A stretch of 64,000 bases of DNA from Rhodopseudomonas sp. (lineage in GTDB: Bacteria > Pseudomonadota > Alphaproteobacteria > Rhizobiales > Xanthobacteraceae). The position numbers and the translations under genes were made by a program. The first letter of the stretch is position 1. Each line of letters starts with the position of its first letter. The DNA is taken from positions 1 through 64,000 of the forward strand of contig WGNB01000048.1 in NCBI GenBank assembly GCA_016124795.1, read 5' to 3'. The notes below the pieces were generated by a model. The model searched no databases and had not been told where the DNA came from. It saw only the letters and a list, made by a program, of their open reading frames with translations. Of this stretch, positions 28,736 to 36,964 are shown piece after piece.

Positions 28736-28763
28736 CCGCCCGGTTCCCGCCGGGCGGCGTTTT
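28736..28763 (+). terminator. Terminator after leuC
   Basis: CCGCCCGG (28736-28743), loop TTCCCG, CCGGGCGG (28750-28757), then CGTTTTG. The T-run is short but the stem is strong. Confidence 0.75.
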
Positions 28764-28771
28764 GCGTTCGG

Positions 28772-29017
28772 CTAATAGCAGCGGCGCTCGTTGCGCCAGT
28801 ACCAGCGGCCGTGACGCCACACCCGCACCCTGACCCAATGGCAAGGCGGACCGTAAAAGGCCGGCGGATAATAGGCGTAAGGCGCGAAGCCCCAGCCGTA
28901 GAAGCCGTAGCGATGGTGGTGATGGTGCCAATACTGGGCTTGCGCCACGCCCGGCGCCGCCATGAAAGCCGCGGCAGCGAACGCGGCGGCGGCGAATAGC
29001 CTGACAAACGTCGACAT
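28772..29017 (-). CDS. Small secreted His/Tyr/Trp-rich protein
   Basis: An 81-aa protein with a clear signal peptide (Ala-rich hydrophobic stretch, cleavage near VAQAQYW). The mature ~52 residues start with YWHHHHHRYGFYGW and end in WRHGRWYWRNERRCY, with two cysteines. Short His/Tyr/Trp-rich exported proteins of this kind are common in Bradyrhizobiaceae and have no known function; metal or surface binding is a guess. The start at 29017 is supported by GGAGGT seven bases upstream; a TTG two codons earlier is in frame. Confidence 0.72.
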   Translation of the reverse strand: MSTFVRLFAAAAFAAAAFMAAPGVAQAQYWHHHHHRYGFYGWGFAPYAYYPPAFYGPPCHWVRVRVWRHGRWYWRNERRCY

Positions 29018-29091
29018 GATCAAGACCTCCGACTGCCTCGTCAGCCCGCCCCCGTTGGAATCGATACTAACAAACCAATAACGACAAAGCC

Positions 29092-29106
29092 GTGAAACGG
29101 TTTCAC
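29092..29106. repeat. Palindrome GTGAAACGGTTTCAC
   Basis: Perfect odd-centred palindrome overlapping the stop codon of the gene at 29103. The 13-base core TGAAACGGTTTCA recurs at 35571-35583 and its inner 11 bases again at about 40314-40324. The unpaired centre is one base, so it is a candidate protein-binding site rather than an RNA hairpin. Confidence 0.4.
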
Positions 29107-29369
29107 TGCCACCAGCAGTGCATCACCGGCACGATCACGGTTCCGCTCGGGCGGGCTTGCTGCACCAACTGGGCGCGACACTCGCGGTGGGCATTCGGCC
29201 CCGGCTCGCCACGACGCGGATAGATCATCACGCGCGACGGCGACTTCTGAACCGCCAGTTCCTTCTTCGCGGTCTGCCCGGATGCCGGCGCCATCGGCGC
29301 GGCGGCCAGACCAAGCATCAGCGCACCCGTGACGGCCACGACAACCGGATATTTCATCGTCAAACCCAT
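29103..29369 (-). CDS. Small secreted hypothetical protein
   Basis: An 88-aa exported protein: a signal peptide (VVAVTGALMLGLAAAP, cleavage near ASGQTA) and a mature part with MIYPRRGEPGPNAHREC and GTVIVPVMHCWWQ at the C-terminus. Two cysteines could form one disulfide. The start at 29369 has AGGG upstream; an ATG four codons later (29357) is also possible. The much longer frame to 29753 is antisense to the metallopeptidase gene and was discarded. Function unknown. It is adjacent to another small secreted gene on the same strand, 85 bases away. Confidence 0.68.
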   Translation of the reverse strand: MGLTMKYPVVVAVTGALMLGLAAAPMAPASGQTAKKELAVQKSPSRVMIYPRRGEPGPNAHRECRAQLVQQARPSGTVIVPVMHCWWQ

Positions 29370-29518
29370 TAACCCTGGACCGATCGGCATCCGCCCGGCC
29401 TCAACAAATAAATCATGCGGCCAATGACTTAATGGACGTTGGCGCTTCAAACGGTCGCCCATTCCGCCTGTCGCGTCAACCGCTTGGTTCCTCCCGGCCG
29501 AACGCCTACAACGACGCC

Positions 29519-29944
29519 ATGACGGGACAATTCGACGAATCGCTGACCTGGCGCGACGCCAGCGCGCCCTCCCTGGACGACATCGAGGCTCTCGCCTCCG
29601 ACGCATACAGCCGGCTGCCGGAACACTTCCGCAACCTGTGCGAAGGCCTGATCGTCCGGGTCGAGGAATTCCCCGAGGACGCTGTACTGGAGGCGATGGA
29701 GGCCGAGACCGAATTTGACCTGCTCGGCCTGTTCCAGGGTATCGGCCTGCCATTTCAGACCGATCAGGGCGCCGGCCAGATGCCGAACATGATCTGGCTC
29801 TACCGCCGGCCGATCCTCGACTACTGGGCCGAGCACGACGAAACGCTCGGCGACCTCGTCACCCACGTATTGGTACACGAGATCGGCCACCATTTTGGGT
29901 TGTCCGACGACGACATGGCAGCCATCGAAGCGGCGGCCGACTAA
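29519..29944 (+). CDS. Zincin-like metallopeptidase (DUF1025 type)
   Basis: A 141-aa cytosolic protein ending in a zincin HExxH motif, [15 protein letters not shown] (about 122-136). The compact fold of this family (possible zinc metallopeptidase, TTHA0227-like) has its active site near the C-terminus, as here. The N-terminal part [22 protein letters not shown]-like region (about 18-38) is family typical. There is no signal peptide. The ATG at 29519 (MTGQFDES) was preferred over an in-frame start 29 codons upstream, though no clear ribosome binding site precedes either. Substrate unknown. It lies 68 bases before leuD. Confidence 0.82.
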   Translation: MTGQFDESLTWRDASAPSLDDIEALASDAYSRLPEHFRNLCEGLIVRVEEFPEDAVLEAMEAETEFDLLGLFQGIGLPFQTDQGAGQMPNMIWLYRRPILDYWAEHDETLGDLVTHVLVHEIGHHFGLSDDDMAAIEAAAD

Positions 29945-30012
29945 AGCCTTTCGCCGCCACCGACTTCGCGGTAAACCCTGTCCCGTTGGAACTGCTAAAA
30001 GGTAACAGCGCC

Positions 30013-30618
30013 ATGGAAAAATTCGACCACCTGGAAGGCGTCGCAGCCCCCTTGAAGATCATCAATGTCGACACCGACATGATCATCCCCAAGCAGTACC
30101 TCAAGACCATCAAGCGCACCGGGCTGGGCAAAGGCCTGTTCTCCGAGCAGCGCTATCTCGACGACGGCGCCGAGAACCCGGACTTTGTCCTCAACAAGCC
30201 GGCCTATCGCAACGCCAAGATCCTTGTTGCCGGCGACAATTTCGGCTGCGGTTCGTCACGCGAACATGCGCCCTGGGCGCTGATGGATTTCGGCATCCGC
30301 TGCGTGATCTCGACCTCATTCGGCGACATTTTCTACAACAACTGCTTCAAGAACGGCGTACTGCCGATCCGCGTCTCGCCGGAAGATCTCGACAAGTTGT
30401 TCGACGACGCCGACCGCGGCGCCAACTCGACGCTGTCGATCGATCTGGAAAAGCAGGAAATCAAGGGCCCGGATGGCGGCACGATCAAGTTCGACATCGA
30501 TGAGCATCGCAAGCACTGCATGCTCAACGGCCTCGACGATATCGGCCTGACCAAGCAGAAAGCCGACAAGATCGTCAGCTACGAAAGCAAGGCCGCCGCC
30601 GAACGTCCGTGGGCCTAA
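30013..30618 (+). CDS. leuD: 3-isopropylmalate dehydratase small subunit
   Basis: Swivel-domain subunit of isopropylmalate isomerase, partner of LeuC. The 201 aa show [14 protein letters not shown], the substrate-recognition loop [16 protein letters not shown] and [17 protein letters not shown]. The ATG at 30013 (MEKFDHLEG) fits the family; an upstream in-frame start is nine codons earlier. leuB, completing the pathway segment, is at 47460-48569. Confidence 0.96.
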   Translation: MEKFDHLEGVAAPLKIINVDTDMIIPKQYLKTIKRTGLGKGLFSEQRYLDDGAENPDFVLNKPAYRNAKILVAGDNFGCGSSREHAPWALMDFGIRCVISTSFGDIFYNNCFKNGVLPIRVSPEDLDKLFDDADRGANSTLSIDLEKQEIKGPDGGTIKFDIDEHRKHCMLNGLDDIGLTKQKADKIVSYESKAAAERPWA

Positions 30619-30671
30619 GCCTCCGGACCTTCACTAAGCCGTGACGTTTACCGACGAGTTTGGCCTGTTCC

Positions 30672-32372
30672 ATGACTGTTGAGCCAGTGCGCACCGAAAC
30701 CGATGTTCTGATTATCGGTTCCGGCGCCGCTGGCATGTATGCCGCAATCGAAGCCGCCAATACCGGCGCTCGTGTGCTGCTCGCCGACCGCAGCCTGATC
30801 GGTCGCGGCGGCGCCACGGTGATGGCGCAGATGACGGTCGCGGTCGCGCTCGGCGCCGAGACCCCCGACGACTGGCAGCATCATTACAAGGACACGCTGA
30901 CCGCCGGGCGCGGCTTAAGCAATCCGGCGCTCGCGCGTCTTTTATGCAAGGAAGGCCCCGATTGCATTCGCGCCATGGACGAATGGGGCGTTGGCTGGGC
31001 TCGCAAGGACGGCCACATCACGCAGGCGATGGCGCCCGGCCATGACCGACCGCGTTGCGTCTACGTCGATTTTCTCAATACCGGACCGGCGGTGTCCAAA
31101 ACGCTGCGCACCAAGGTCAACAAGACCGCCGGCATCCATAAAGCCGGCGACCTCCAGATCGTCGACCTGCTGAAGCGCGACGGAAAGATCGTCGGCGCCG
31201 CCGCCCTGCATCTCGGCACCGGCAAGCCAGTCATCATTTCAGCCAAGGCCACCATCATTGCCACCGGCGGCCTGACGCGGCTCTATCGCCGCAACAGCGC
31301 TTCCTCGAACATGGGCGGCGACGGCTATGCCCTGGCGCTTCGCGCCGGGGCTTCGCTGGTCGATATGGAGTTCGTGCAGTTCTTCCCGATCGGCCACCTC
31401 GCGCCACGCCTGATCGGCATGGATCCGATCATGTGGGACCCGTTCCGCTACAAGCTTGGCGGCAAGCTGCTCAACAGCAACATGGAAGAGTTTACGCAGA
31501 ACTACGGCGTCAACGAGCAGGGCAAGTACATCATCACCCGTGACGCCGCGAGCTATGCCATTCTCAAGGAAGTCGAAGCCGGACGTGGCACGCCGCACGG
31601 CGGCGCTTACCTGAGCTTTCAGCACGTTCCGGAAGCCGCGCTCCGCGAGGCCTTTGGACCGGTGATCGATCGATTGGCCGACAACGGCATCGACCTGACC
31701 AAAATGCCGGTCGAGGTTGCGCCGATCGCCCATTACCATATGGGCGGCATCGCGGTGGACGCCGATATGCAAGCCGGTCTGCCCGGCCTGTTCGCTGCCG
31801 GCGAAGCGGTCGGCGGCGCCAATGGCGCCAACCGCCTGTCCGGCAACGCCATCACCGAAGCTTTTGTCTTCGGCCGACGCGCCGGGCGTTCAGCCGCGGC
31901 CCTCGTCAAGCGGACCGAAACCAACGCCGCCCCGGCCGACAACGAACGGGCACTGATCGAGATGATCGGTGCACCGGCGCCGCAGCGCGTCCTCAACACC
32001 GCCGCCATGGTCGAAAAGCTCCAGGCGACGATGCAGAACGACGTCGGTGCGCTGCGCGACGACGCCAAACTCAAGCGTGCGCTTGCGACCATCGACTCCA
32101 TGACGGCGGACCTCGGCGACGTGCCGCAAGGCGACGGTCAGGGCTTCGACATGCGTCGGATCGACTGGCTCGATCTGCGCAACATGCTGCTGGTCGCCAA
32201 GGCGGTCACTCTGGCGGCGCTGGCCCGCACCGAAACCCGCGGTGCCCAGCACCGCGAGGATTATCCGGAAACCTCGCAGGACTGGGCCTGCAATCAGGTC
32301 ATCGACTGGCGCGGCGGCGACCTCGCGGTGACGCGCAAGGCCGTGCCGACTGCTACGGACGTGGCCGCATGA
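30672..32372 (+). CDS. Fumarate reductase/succinate dehydrogenase-like flavoprotein (FAD-binding)
   Basis: FrdA/SdhA-family flavoprotein, 566 aa. FAD-binding GSGAAG (16-21), the segment GRGGATVMAQMTVAVALG in place of the SHTVAAQGG histidyl-FAD site, catalytic-region HYHMGGIAVDAD, GEAVGGANGANRLSGNAITE, and the C-terminal AALARTETRGAQHREDYPE are visible. The absence of His at the covalent FAD position suggests non-covalent FAD. It overlaps the next gene by 4 bases. It is distinct from the true sdhA at 53444. The substrate is unknown; succinate/fumarate, aspartate-like or another unsaturated acid are all possible. The ATG at 30672 was preferred to a TTG four codons upstream. Confidence 0.82.
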   Translation: MTVEPVRTETDVLIIGSGAAGMYAAIEAANTGARVLLADRSLIGRGGATVMAQMTVAVALGAETPDDWQHHYKDTLTAGRGLSNPALARLLCKEGPDCIRAMDEWGVGWARKDGHITQAMAPGHDRPRCVYVDFLNTGPAVSKTLRTKVNKTAGIHKAGDLQIVDLLKRDGKIVGAAALHLGTGKPVIISAKATIIATGGLTRLYRRNSASSNMGGDGYALALRAGASLVDMEFVQFFPIGHLAPRLIGMDPIMWDPFRYKLGGKLLNSNMEEFTQNYGVNEQGKYIITRDAASYAILKEVEAGRGTPHGGAYLSFQHVPEAALREAFGPVIDRLADNGIDLTKMPVEVAPIAHYHMGGIAVDADMQAGLPGLFAAGEAVGGANGANRLSGNAITEAFVFGRRAGRSAAALVKRTETNAAPADNERALIEMIGAPAPQRVLNTAAMVEKLQATMQNDVGALRDDAKLKRALATIDSMTADLGDVPQGDGQGFDMRRIDWLDLRNMLLVAKAVTLAALARTETRGAQHREDYPETSQDWACNQVIDWRGGDLAVTRKAVPTATDVAA

Positions 32373-32707
32373 GCGAAACCGCGACGCTGAAAATCTGGCG
32401 CGGCCAGACCCCGGATACCGGCCGTTATGAAACCTACGAAGTGCCGTTCGAACACGGCCAATCGGTGCTCGACGGCTTGCGCTGGATCAGAACCCATCAC
32501 GATCCCAGCCTGGCGATCCGGTTCTCCTGCATCAATGCCAATGCCTGCAAGGAATGCATGATCGAGCTCGACGGCAAGACCATTTACGCTTGCACCGCCC
32601 GGCTCCAGCCGACCGAAATGACGCTGACGCCGCTGTCGAACAAGACGCTGGTCCGCGATCTGGTCACCGAAATCGCGCCGCCGCCGGAACGATTCAAATC
32701 GCCCTGA
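32369..32707 (+). CDS. Short 2Fe-2S protein, N-terminal domain of FrdB/SdhB only
   Basis: A 112-aa ferredoxin-like protein equivalent to the N-terminal domain of fumarate reductase iron-sulfur subunits. Cluster ligands are Cys54, Cys60, Cys63 and Cys75 (FSCINANACKECM and TIYACTA), with one extra residue between the first two compared with SdhB here. The C-terminal domain that holds the 4Fe-4S and 3Fe-4S clusters is missing; the gene ends cleanly with PPPERFKSP, with no remnant downstream. It overlaps the flavoprotein gene by 4 bases, so the two should form a soluble two-subunit oxidoreductase. No membrane anchor subunit is nearby. Confidence 0.8.
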   Translation: MSETATLKIWRGQTPDTGRYETYEVPFEHGQSVLDGLRWIRTHHDPSLAIRFSCINANACKECMIELDGKTIYACTARLQPTEMTLTPLSNKTLVRDLVTEIAPPPERFKSP

Positions 32708-32904
32708 CCCATCCAAAGACCGGCAAAAACACCGGCGATCGCTGACTCCACGCCGCCTCATTCGCCGAATGGCCGACTCAAAGATGACCATCCGTTCACG
32801 ATGAAACGGCGGCGTCCGGATCGCCGCTATCGCGCGTCAGTGATCCCAATTGACGCGCGACAAACAGCGTCCGGAACAGCCGCAACGACCCGATCCGTCG
32901 TCCG

Positions 32905-34692
32905 CTAGAAGTCCTTCCACTCGGCATCGTCATTGACCACAGTCGCCAGCGCCGCCTGCATCCGCTTGGCGGGACCGCCGCCATGGCCACCGGCGGCGAC
33001 TTGCTTGATCTGCGTAACCGGCTGAGCCTTCGCTGACGCCGTCTTGCGAACCGAAGGGGCAGCAACTCGCGAAGCTGGCGCGGTTTTCTCTGCCGAACGA
33101 CGGCCCTTTCCAAGGTCATAGCTGTCATGGCCGATCTGGAAGAAGGCAACCTGATCGTCCATCGCCTTGGCTTGATGCTCCAGCGTCCTGGCAGTCGCGG
33201 CGTTCTCCTCGACCAGCGCCGAGTTCTGCTGGGTGACTTCATCCATCTGCGTAAGCGCCCGGTTGATCTGCTCGATGCCGGTCGCCTGCTCGGCGCTGGC
33301 GTTGGCGATGTCGGCGACCACCGATGCCACCTTCTTGATCGAGTCGACGATTTCGTTGAGCGACTCGCCGGCGCGGTTGACGAGATCGACGCCGTCTTTG
33401 ACCTGGCCGTTCGAGTTGGTGATCAGGTCCTTGATGTCCTTGGCGGCCTGCGACGAACGCTGCGCCAGACTGCGCACTTCAGAAGCGACCACCGCGAAAC
33501 CGCGCCCGGCCTCACCGGCACGCGCGGCCTCGACCGCGGCGTTCAAGGCCAACAGGTTGGTCTGGCGCGCGATCTCATCTATCACGCCGATGATGTCGGA
33601 AATCTTACGCGAGGAGTCTTCGATCTTGGCCATGGCCTGAACCGCCTGCGCCACCACCTTGCCGCCGCGATCGGCAACATCGCGCGTTGCATTGGCGTCC
33701 TGATTGGCCATCTGGGCGCTTTCGGCATTCTTGCGCACGGTCGCGGCCAGTTCTTCCATCGCCGCCGACGTCTCCTCGAGACTGGCGGCCTGCTCTTCGG
33801 TGCGCTGCGACAGATCGGAGGTCGAGGTCGAGATTTCCGCCGAGGCATTGGTCACCTCACGACCGGAGGCCTTGATCTCGCCGATGGTCGCCCTGACCTT
33901 GTCGGCCATCATGCTGACAGACGCCGCGATTTGGCCGACTTCATCCTTACGGTCGGTGCCCGGAACGACAATGTTGAAATTGCCATTGGCGATTTCATCT
34001 AGCGGGTGGACCAACGCATGCAGCGGCTTGGCGATCCCAAACTGCCCGATGACAAAACCCACGGCGAGGCCGAGCACGACGCTGATGCCGGCCACAACCA
34101 TCATGATCACCGATACCCGCTCGTATTCGTCATTCGCCTGATCCGAATGCTCCTTGACCCGCGCCGTCAGGCGGTTGGCCACCGACCGTGTGGCGTCCTG
34201 AAGCTGGTCGGCCTTGGCGCGGCTCGACATAACTGAACTATTCAACTGGCTGATTTCGCTGGACATCTGGAAATTCTTGACCGCCTCGGCGGCCTTGAAC
34301 GTGTCGTCGATGTCCGGGAGATATTTCTTGACGAGTTCGGTGGCGGCAGTCAGTTGCCGTTGCGCCTCGGGATCGTTCGTCTTCGCAGCGATCGCCAGGC
34401 GGTCGTTCAACAACTTGACCTGCTCGTCAATGACCTTGCGTGCCGCGGCCCGATTTTCAGGCCGAGGATCGGAAGCAATCCGAAACTCGGCGCGGTTGAT
34501 CGCAACAACGTTTTGATTCATGCGCGCCGCGGCGAGTGCCCGCGTCGACGCGCTATGCATCGCCTTGGTAGCGTCACTCAAGGACTTGAGCGAGCTAATG
34601 CCAAGCGCGGTCACCACGACGGTGACGGCCGACAGCAGCAGGATAATAGTCAAGATCTTTGTCAGGACGCGAAGATTGGTAAGGAAGGACAT
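32905..34692 (-). CDS. Methyl-accepting chemotaxis protein
   Basis: Membrane chemoreceptor, 595 aa. TM1 lies at about 10-32, followed by a periplasmic four-helix-bundle-type sensor (about 35-190, no recognisable ligand motif), TM2 at about 192-215, a HAMP domain, and the signalling hairpin with tip [21 protein letters not shown] ~60-residue flexible linker ends in EWKDF, resembling the CheR-tethering pentapeptide (xWxxF). It is encoded 87 bases downstream of cheW on the same strand. No cheA, cheR or cheY is in this window, so it must join a chemosensory array encoded elsewhere. Confidence 0.93.
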   Translation of the reverse strand: MSFLTNLRVLTKILTIILLLSAVTVVVTALGISSLKSLSDATKAMHSASTRALAAARMNQNVVAINRAEFRIASDPRPENRAAARKVIDEQVKLLNDRLAIAAKTNDPEAQRQLTAATELVKKYLPDIDDTFKAAEAVKNFQMSSEISQLNSSVMSSRAKADQLQDATRSVANRLTARVKEHSDQANDEYERVSVIMMVVAGISVVLGLAVGFVIGQFGIAKPLHALVHPLDEIANGNFNIVVPGTDRKDEVGQIAASVSMMADKVRATIGEIKASGREVTNASAEISTSTSDLSQRTEEQAASLEETSAAMEELAATVRKNAESAQMANQDANATRDVADRGGKVVAQAVQAMAKIEDSSRKISDIIGVIDEIARQTNLLALNAAVEAARAGEAGRGFAVVASEVRSLAQRSSQAAKDIKDLITNSNGQVKDGVDLVNRAGESLNEIVDSIKKVASVVADIANASAEQATGIEQINRALTQMDEVTQQNSALVEENAATARTLEHQAKAMDDQVAFFQIGHDSYDLGKGRRSAEKTAPASRVAAPSVRKTASAKAQPVTQIKQVAAGGHGGGPAKRMQAALATVVNDDAEWKDF

Positions 34693-34779
34693 ATTCCGGA
34701 TTCCTGGGGCGGGATGAAACTGACGATTGCTCGAATATGGGGAGATAACAGACGCCGCTCACGGCGTTTCGACGCGGGC

Positions 34780-35322
34780 TTATGCTGCCAGCAAGCTGGT
34801 CAGATCGATCAATGCGATCATGGTGTCGTCGTGCGTCACGAGGCCGGCAAGAAAATCCATCGTGCTGCCCTGACTGGTGCGGGGCACCGGCTGAATATCG
34901 GCGTCTTCCGCCGAAACGATATCAAGCACACGATCGCCGATCAGACCGACCTGGCGACCGCCGATCTGCACAATAATGACGATGTGCAGCGGGGTCGTTT
35001 CGGTCATGCCCTGGCCGAACCGACAGCGCAGATCGACAATCGGCACGATGGCGCCGCGCAGATTCAACACGCCGCGTACGTAATCCGGCTGCTTCGGCAG
35101 ATGGGTGATATCGGCCCAACCCTTGATTTCACGCACCGCCATGATGTCGACGCCGTATTGGTCGTCGCCAATGGCAAAACTGATGAAATCGGTCCGGTCG
35201 GACAGGCCAACGTCATGGTCGGCAATGCCGGCCAAGGTTTGAATCGTGGAAGCATTGGGCGGCTTCGGCCGAACGGCCCGGTCCGCCGGACGGTCGAGGA
35301 CTTCAAAAGCGGCTTCAGTCAT
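34780..35322 (-). CDS. cheW: Chemotaxis adaptor protein CheW
   Basis: Adaptor that couples receptors to CheA. The 180 aa have a ~35-residue N-terminal extension and then a single CheW/SH3-like domain: FISFAIGDDQYGVDIMAVREI, LPKQPDYVRGVLNLRGAIVPIVDLR split over residues 76-100, and VGLIGDRVLDIV. It is the first gene of a cheW-mcp pair. Upstream lies a 420-base gap with an AT-rich stretch likely to hold the promoter. Confidence 0.94.
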   Translation of the reverse strand: MTEAAFEVLDRPADRAVRPKPPNASTIQTLAGIADHDVGLSDRTDFISFAIGDDQYGVDIMAVREIKGWADITHLPKQPDYVRGVLNLRGAIVPIVDLRCRFGQGMTETTPLHIVIIVQIGGRQVGLIGDRVLDIVSAEDADIQPVPRTSQGSTMDFLAGLVTHDDTMIALIDLTSLLAA

Positions 35323-35744
35323 TTGCGACGACCCGTTGTTAAAGGTTACCCCCGCCTTGGATGCGGACGGGTCACAAACGGGCCAAATTCGCCAGATCGG
35401 AAGGCTAAAACCGGTCGAGGTCGGACGAAAACCCGCAGGTGACCGGTAGCAGGGTAGCCGGCGGGCTTTAATTCCGGATTGAAGCGGCGTGCAATCTGGA
35501 TTGCGTTCTACTTTAGTACGAAAATTCGATGTAGTTTTTTCAGATAGAGAAAAATTCTATTTTGCAGGCCTGAAACGGTTTCAAGCATTGGCAACGACAA
35601 TTTTTCAGTGGCGACGAAAGCCGGCGCGGCCAAGGCGATTCAAAGTGCGGCGAGTCGCCGGGTACAGCTCGCTACAGCGACCGGTCCTGACGCTTCGGTC
35701 CATGCCGCTCGGCGGATGCCGCTAAGGCACCGACAAGCCGGCGG
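35323..35744. other. 422-base gap between cheW and DUF6494 genes
   Basis: No ORF here looks coding. Bases about 35505-35615 are much more AT-rich than the surroundings and contain the palindrome TGAAACGGTTTCA at 35571-35583, shared with 29093-29105. This is the probable regulatory region of cheW (minus strand). The rest, next to the DUF6494 gene end, shows no clear terminator. Confidence 0.6.
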
Positions 35745-36002
35745 CTACAATTCGATCTTGCTGTAGACAGTCACATTCAAGTCGATTTTTTCACTGGAGA
35801 GCGAAACTCCGACGGTGAATGTTTCATGGCCTTCCAGTTGACCGCTCGCCAGCGCCGCGCGAATGGCCCGCTCGACTTCGGCCTGCGCGGTGAAGCTGAC
35901 GCTCTTGAGAAACCGGTCGACCGCGACCTTCAGGCCTTTGTCGCCGACCTTCGATGTTTCGCTTGCCGATAGGGTGTTTTTCATCGTCGTTTGCGCCGCC
36001 AT
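35745..36002 (-). CDS. DUF6494 family small protein
   Basis: An 85-aa soluble protein. RFLKSVSFTAQAEVERAIR (about 30-48), ALASGQLEGHETF and a beta-rich end (VSLSSEKIDLNVTVYSKIEL) match the layout of DUF6494 proteins. Function unknown; no signal peptide. The ATG at 36002 is preceded by GGGATCG; a second ATG six codons later (35984) would give a 79-aa form and lacks a ribosome binding site. It appears to be a stand-alone gene. Confidence 0.68.
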   Translation of the reverse strand: MAAQTTMKNTLSASETSKVGDKGLKVAVDRFLKSVSFTAQAEVERAIRAALASGQLEGHETFTVGVSLSSEKIDLNVTVYSKIEL

Positions 36003-36265
36003 CGATCCCAGCCGCCTCGTCCGCCACCATTGTCCACCCGATACCGCCCGGCCCCGCGAGCCGGCGGCAGCGTTAACCGGCAGCGCGATTGATTATATCG
36101 CTAAACCGGCGATCCGGGTCGGTTATCGATATCGACGATTTTAATTTTCGGCTATGCCGGGCGGCGCTATCATCGAATCAGTTATCAGCGACCGGTCGAC
36201 GGCAATGCTGTCACAAGCCGCGCTTAGGTTACGGATAGATCAATCACAAGCGATAGGAGACGGCG

Positions 36266-36880
36266 TTGAGCTATTTCTCGCAGTCAAAGGGCGACACAAA
36301 GGCCGTGGACACCGCTACGGCTGCAGCCAAGCCGGAGGCTTCCGCGCCGGCCCGCAAACAGGGACAGGATATGGTTTCGACGCTCGGCCCCGGCCTGCTG
36401 GTCACCGGCAACATCGTCTGCACCGGTTCGGTGCAGATTTTCGGCCGCGTGATTGGCGATATTCATGCCGCGCAGTTGCTGATCAGCAAGGGCGCCAAGG
36501 TCGAAGGCAAGGTCATGGCGCAGGAAGCCGTGATCGACGGCGACTTCAAGGGCACCATCCATAGCAACAGCGTCAAGTTGCAGGCCACCGCCGTGGTCGA
36601 CGGCGAGATCTTCAACAATTCGCTGGTGATCGAACAGAACGCCCAGTTCGAAGGCGTGGCGCGCCGCCTGTCGTCGCCGGTCGAAGCGCCGACCAATGAG
36701 CAGATCAACGCGAAAGTGGCCGCACCCACCCCGGTCGCGATGACCGCGGCGCCGCAACCTGCCGCGCCGCAGCAGCCGGTCGCCAGCCCGGCGCCCACCG
36801 CTGCGCCGGTCTTCGCCAAGCCACCAGTGGTCAACGGCAGCGCGCCGGCCGCCGAAGCGATGGCGGAAAAGAGCCTTTAA
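36266..36880 (+). CDS. Bactofilin (polymer-forming cytoskeletal protein)
   Basis: Self-polymerising beta-helical scaffold protein, 204 aa. A polar N-terminus (1-35) precedes the bactofilin core (about 38-130) with VTGNIVCTGSVQIFGRVIGD, GAKVEGKVMAQEAVIDGDF and VVDGEIFNNSLVIEQNAQF repeats. An Ala/Pro-rich tail (about 145-204) follows. Bactofilins localise cell-wall enzymes or stalk/polar machinery; the role here is unknown. The start is TTG with AGGAGA six bases upstream; the next in-frame ATG (about residue 36) would remove the N-terminal arm. Confidence 0.88.
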   Translation: MSYFSQSKGDTKAVDTATAAAKPEASAPARKQGQDMVSTLGPGLLVTGNIVCTGSVQIFGRVIGDIHAAQLLISKGAKVEGKVMAQEAVIDGDFKGTIHSNSVKLQATAVVDGEIFNNSLVIEQNAQFEGVARRLSSPVEAPTNEQINAKVAAPTPVAMTAAPQPAAPQQPVASPAPTAAPVFAKPPVVNGSAPAAEAMAEKSL

Positions 36881-36900
36881 GCCATATCGACGGGTTATCG

Positions 36901-36934
36901 AATCGGCGCGGGGACCCACGTCCTCGCGCCGATT
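36901..36934. terminator. Strong bidirectional hairpin between bactofilin and CoA-lyase genes
   Basis: AATCGGCGCG (36901-36910) pairs with CGCGCCGATT (36925-36934), with a further inner stem. It lies between convergent genes. There is no long T-run, so termination on both strands is inferred from stem strength and position. Confidence 0.55.
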
Positions 36935-36964
36935 GCGTTCCAGGCCTGACCGCGAAAAGCCCCT

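Noticed and set aside
29370-29753. Long N-terminal extension of the small secreted protein at 29103
   Set aside because: It is antisense to the metallopeptidase gene and would bury the signal peptide.
32369-32707. The short 2Fe-2S gene as a frameshifted remnant of a full-length frdB
   Set aside because: The 197 bases downstream hold no cysteine-rich continuation in any frame, and the ORF ends cleanly, so it looks naturally short.
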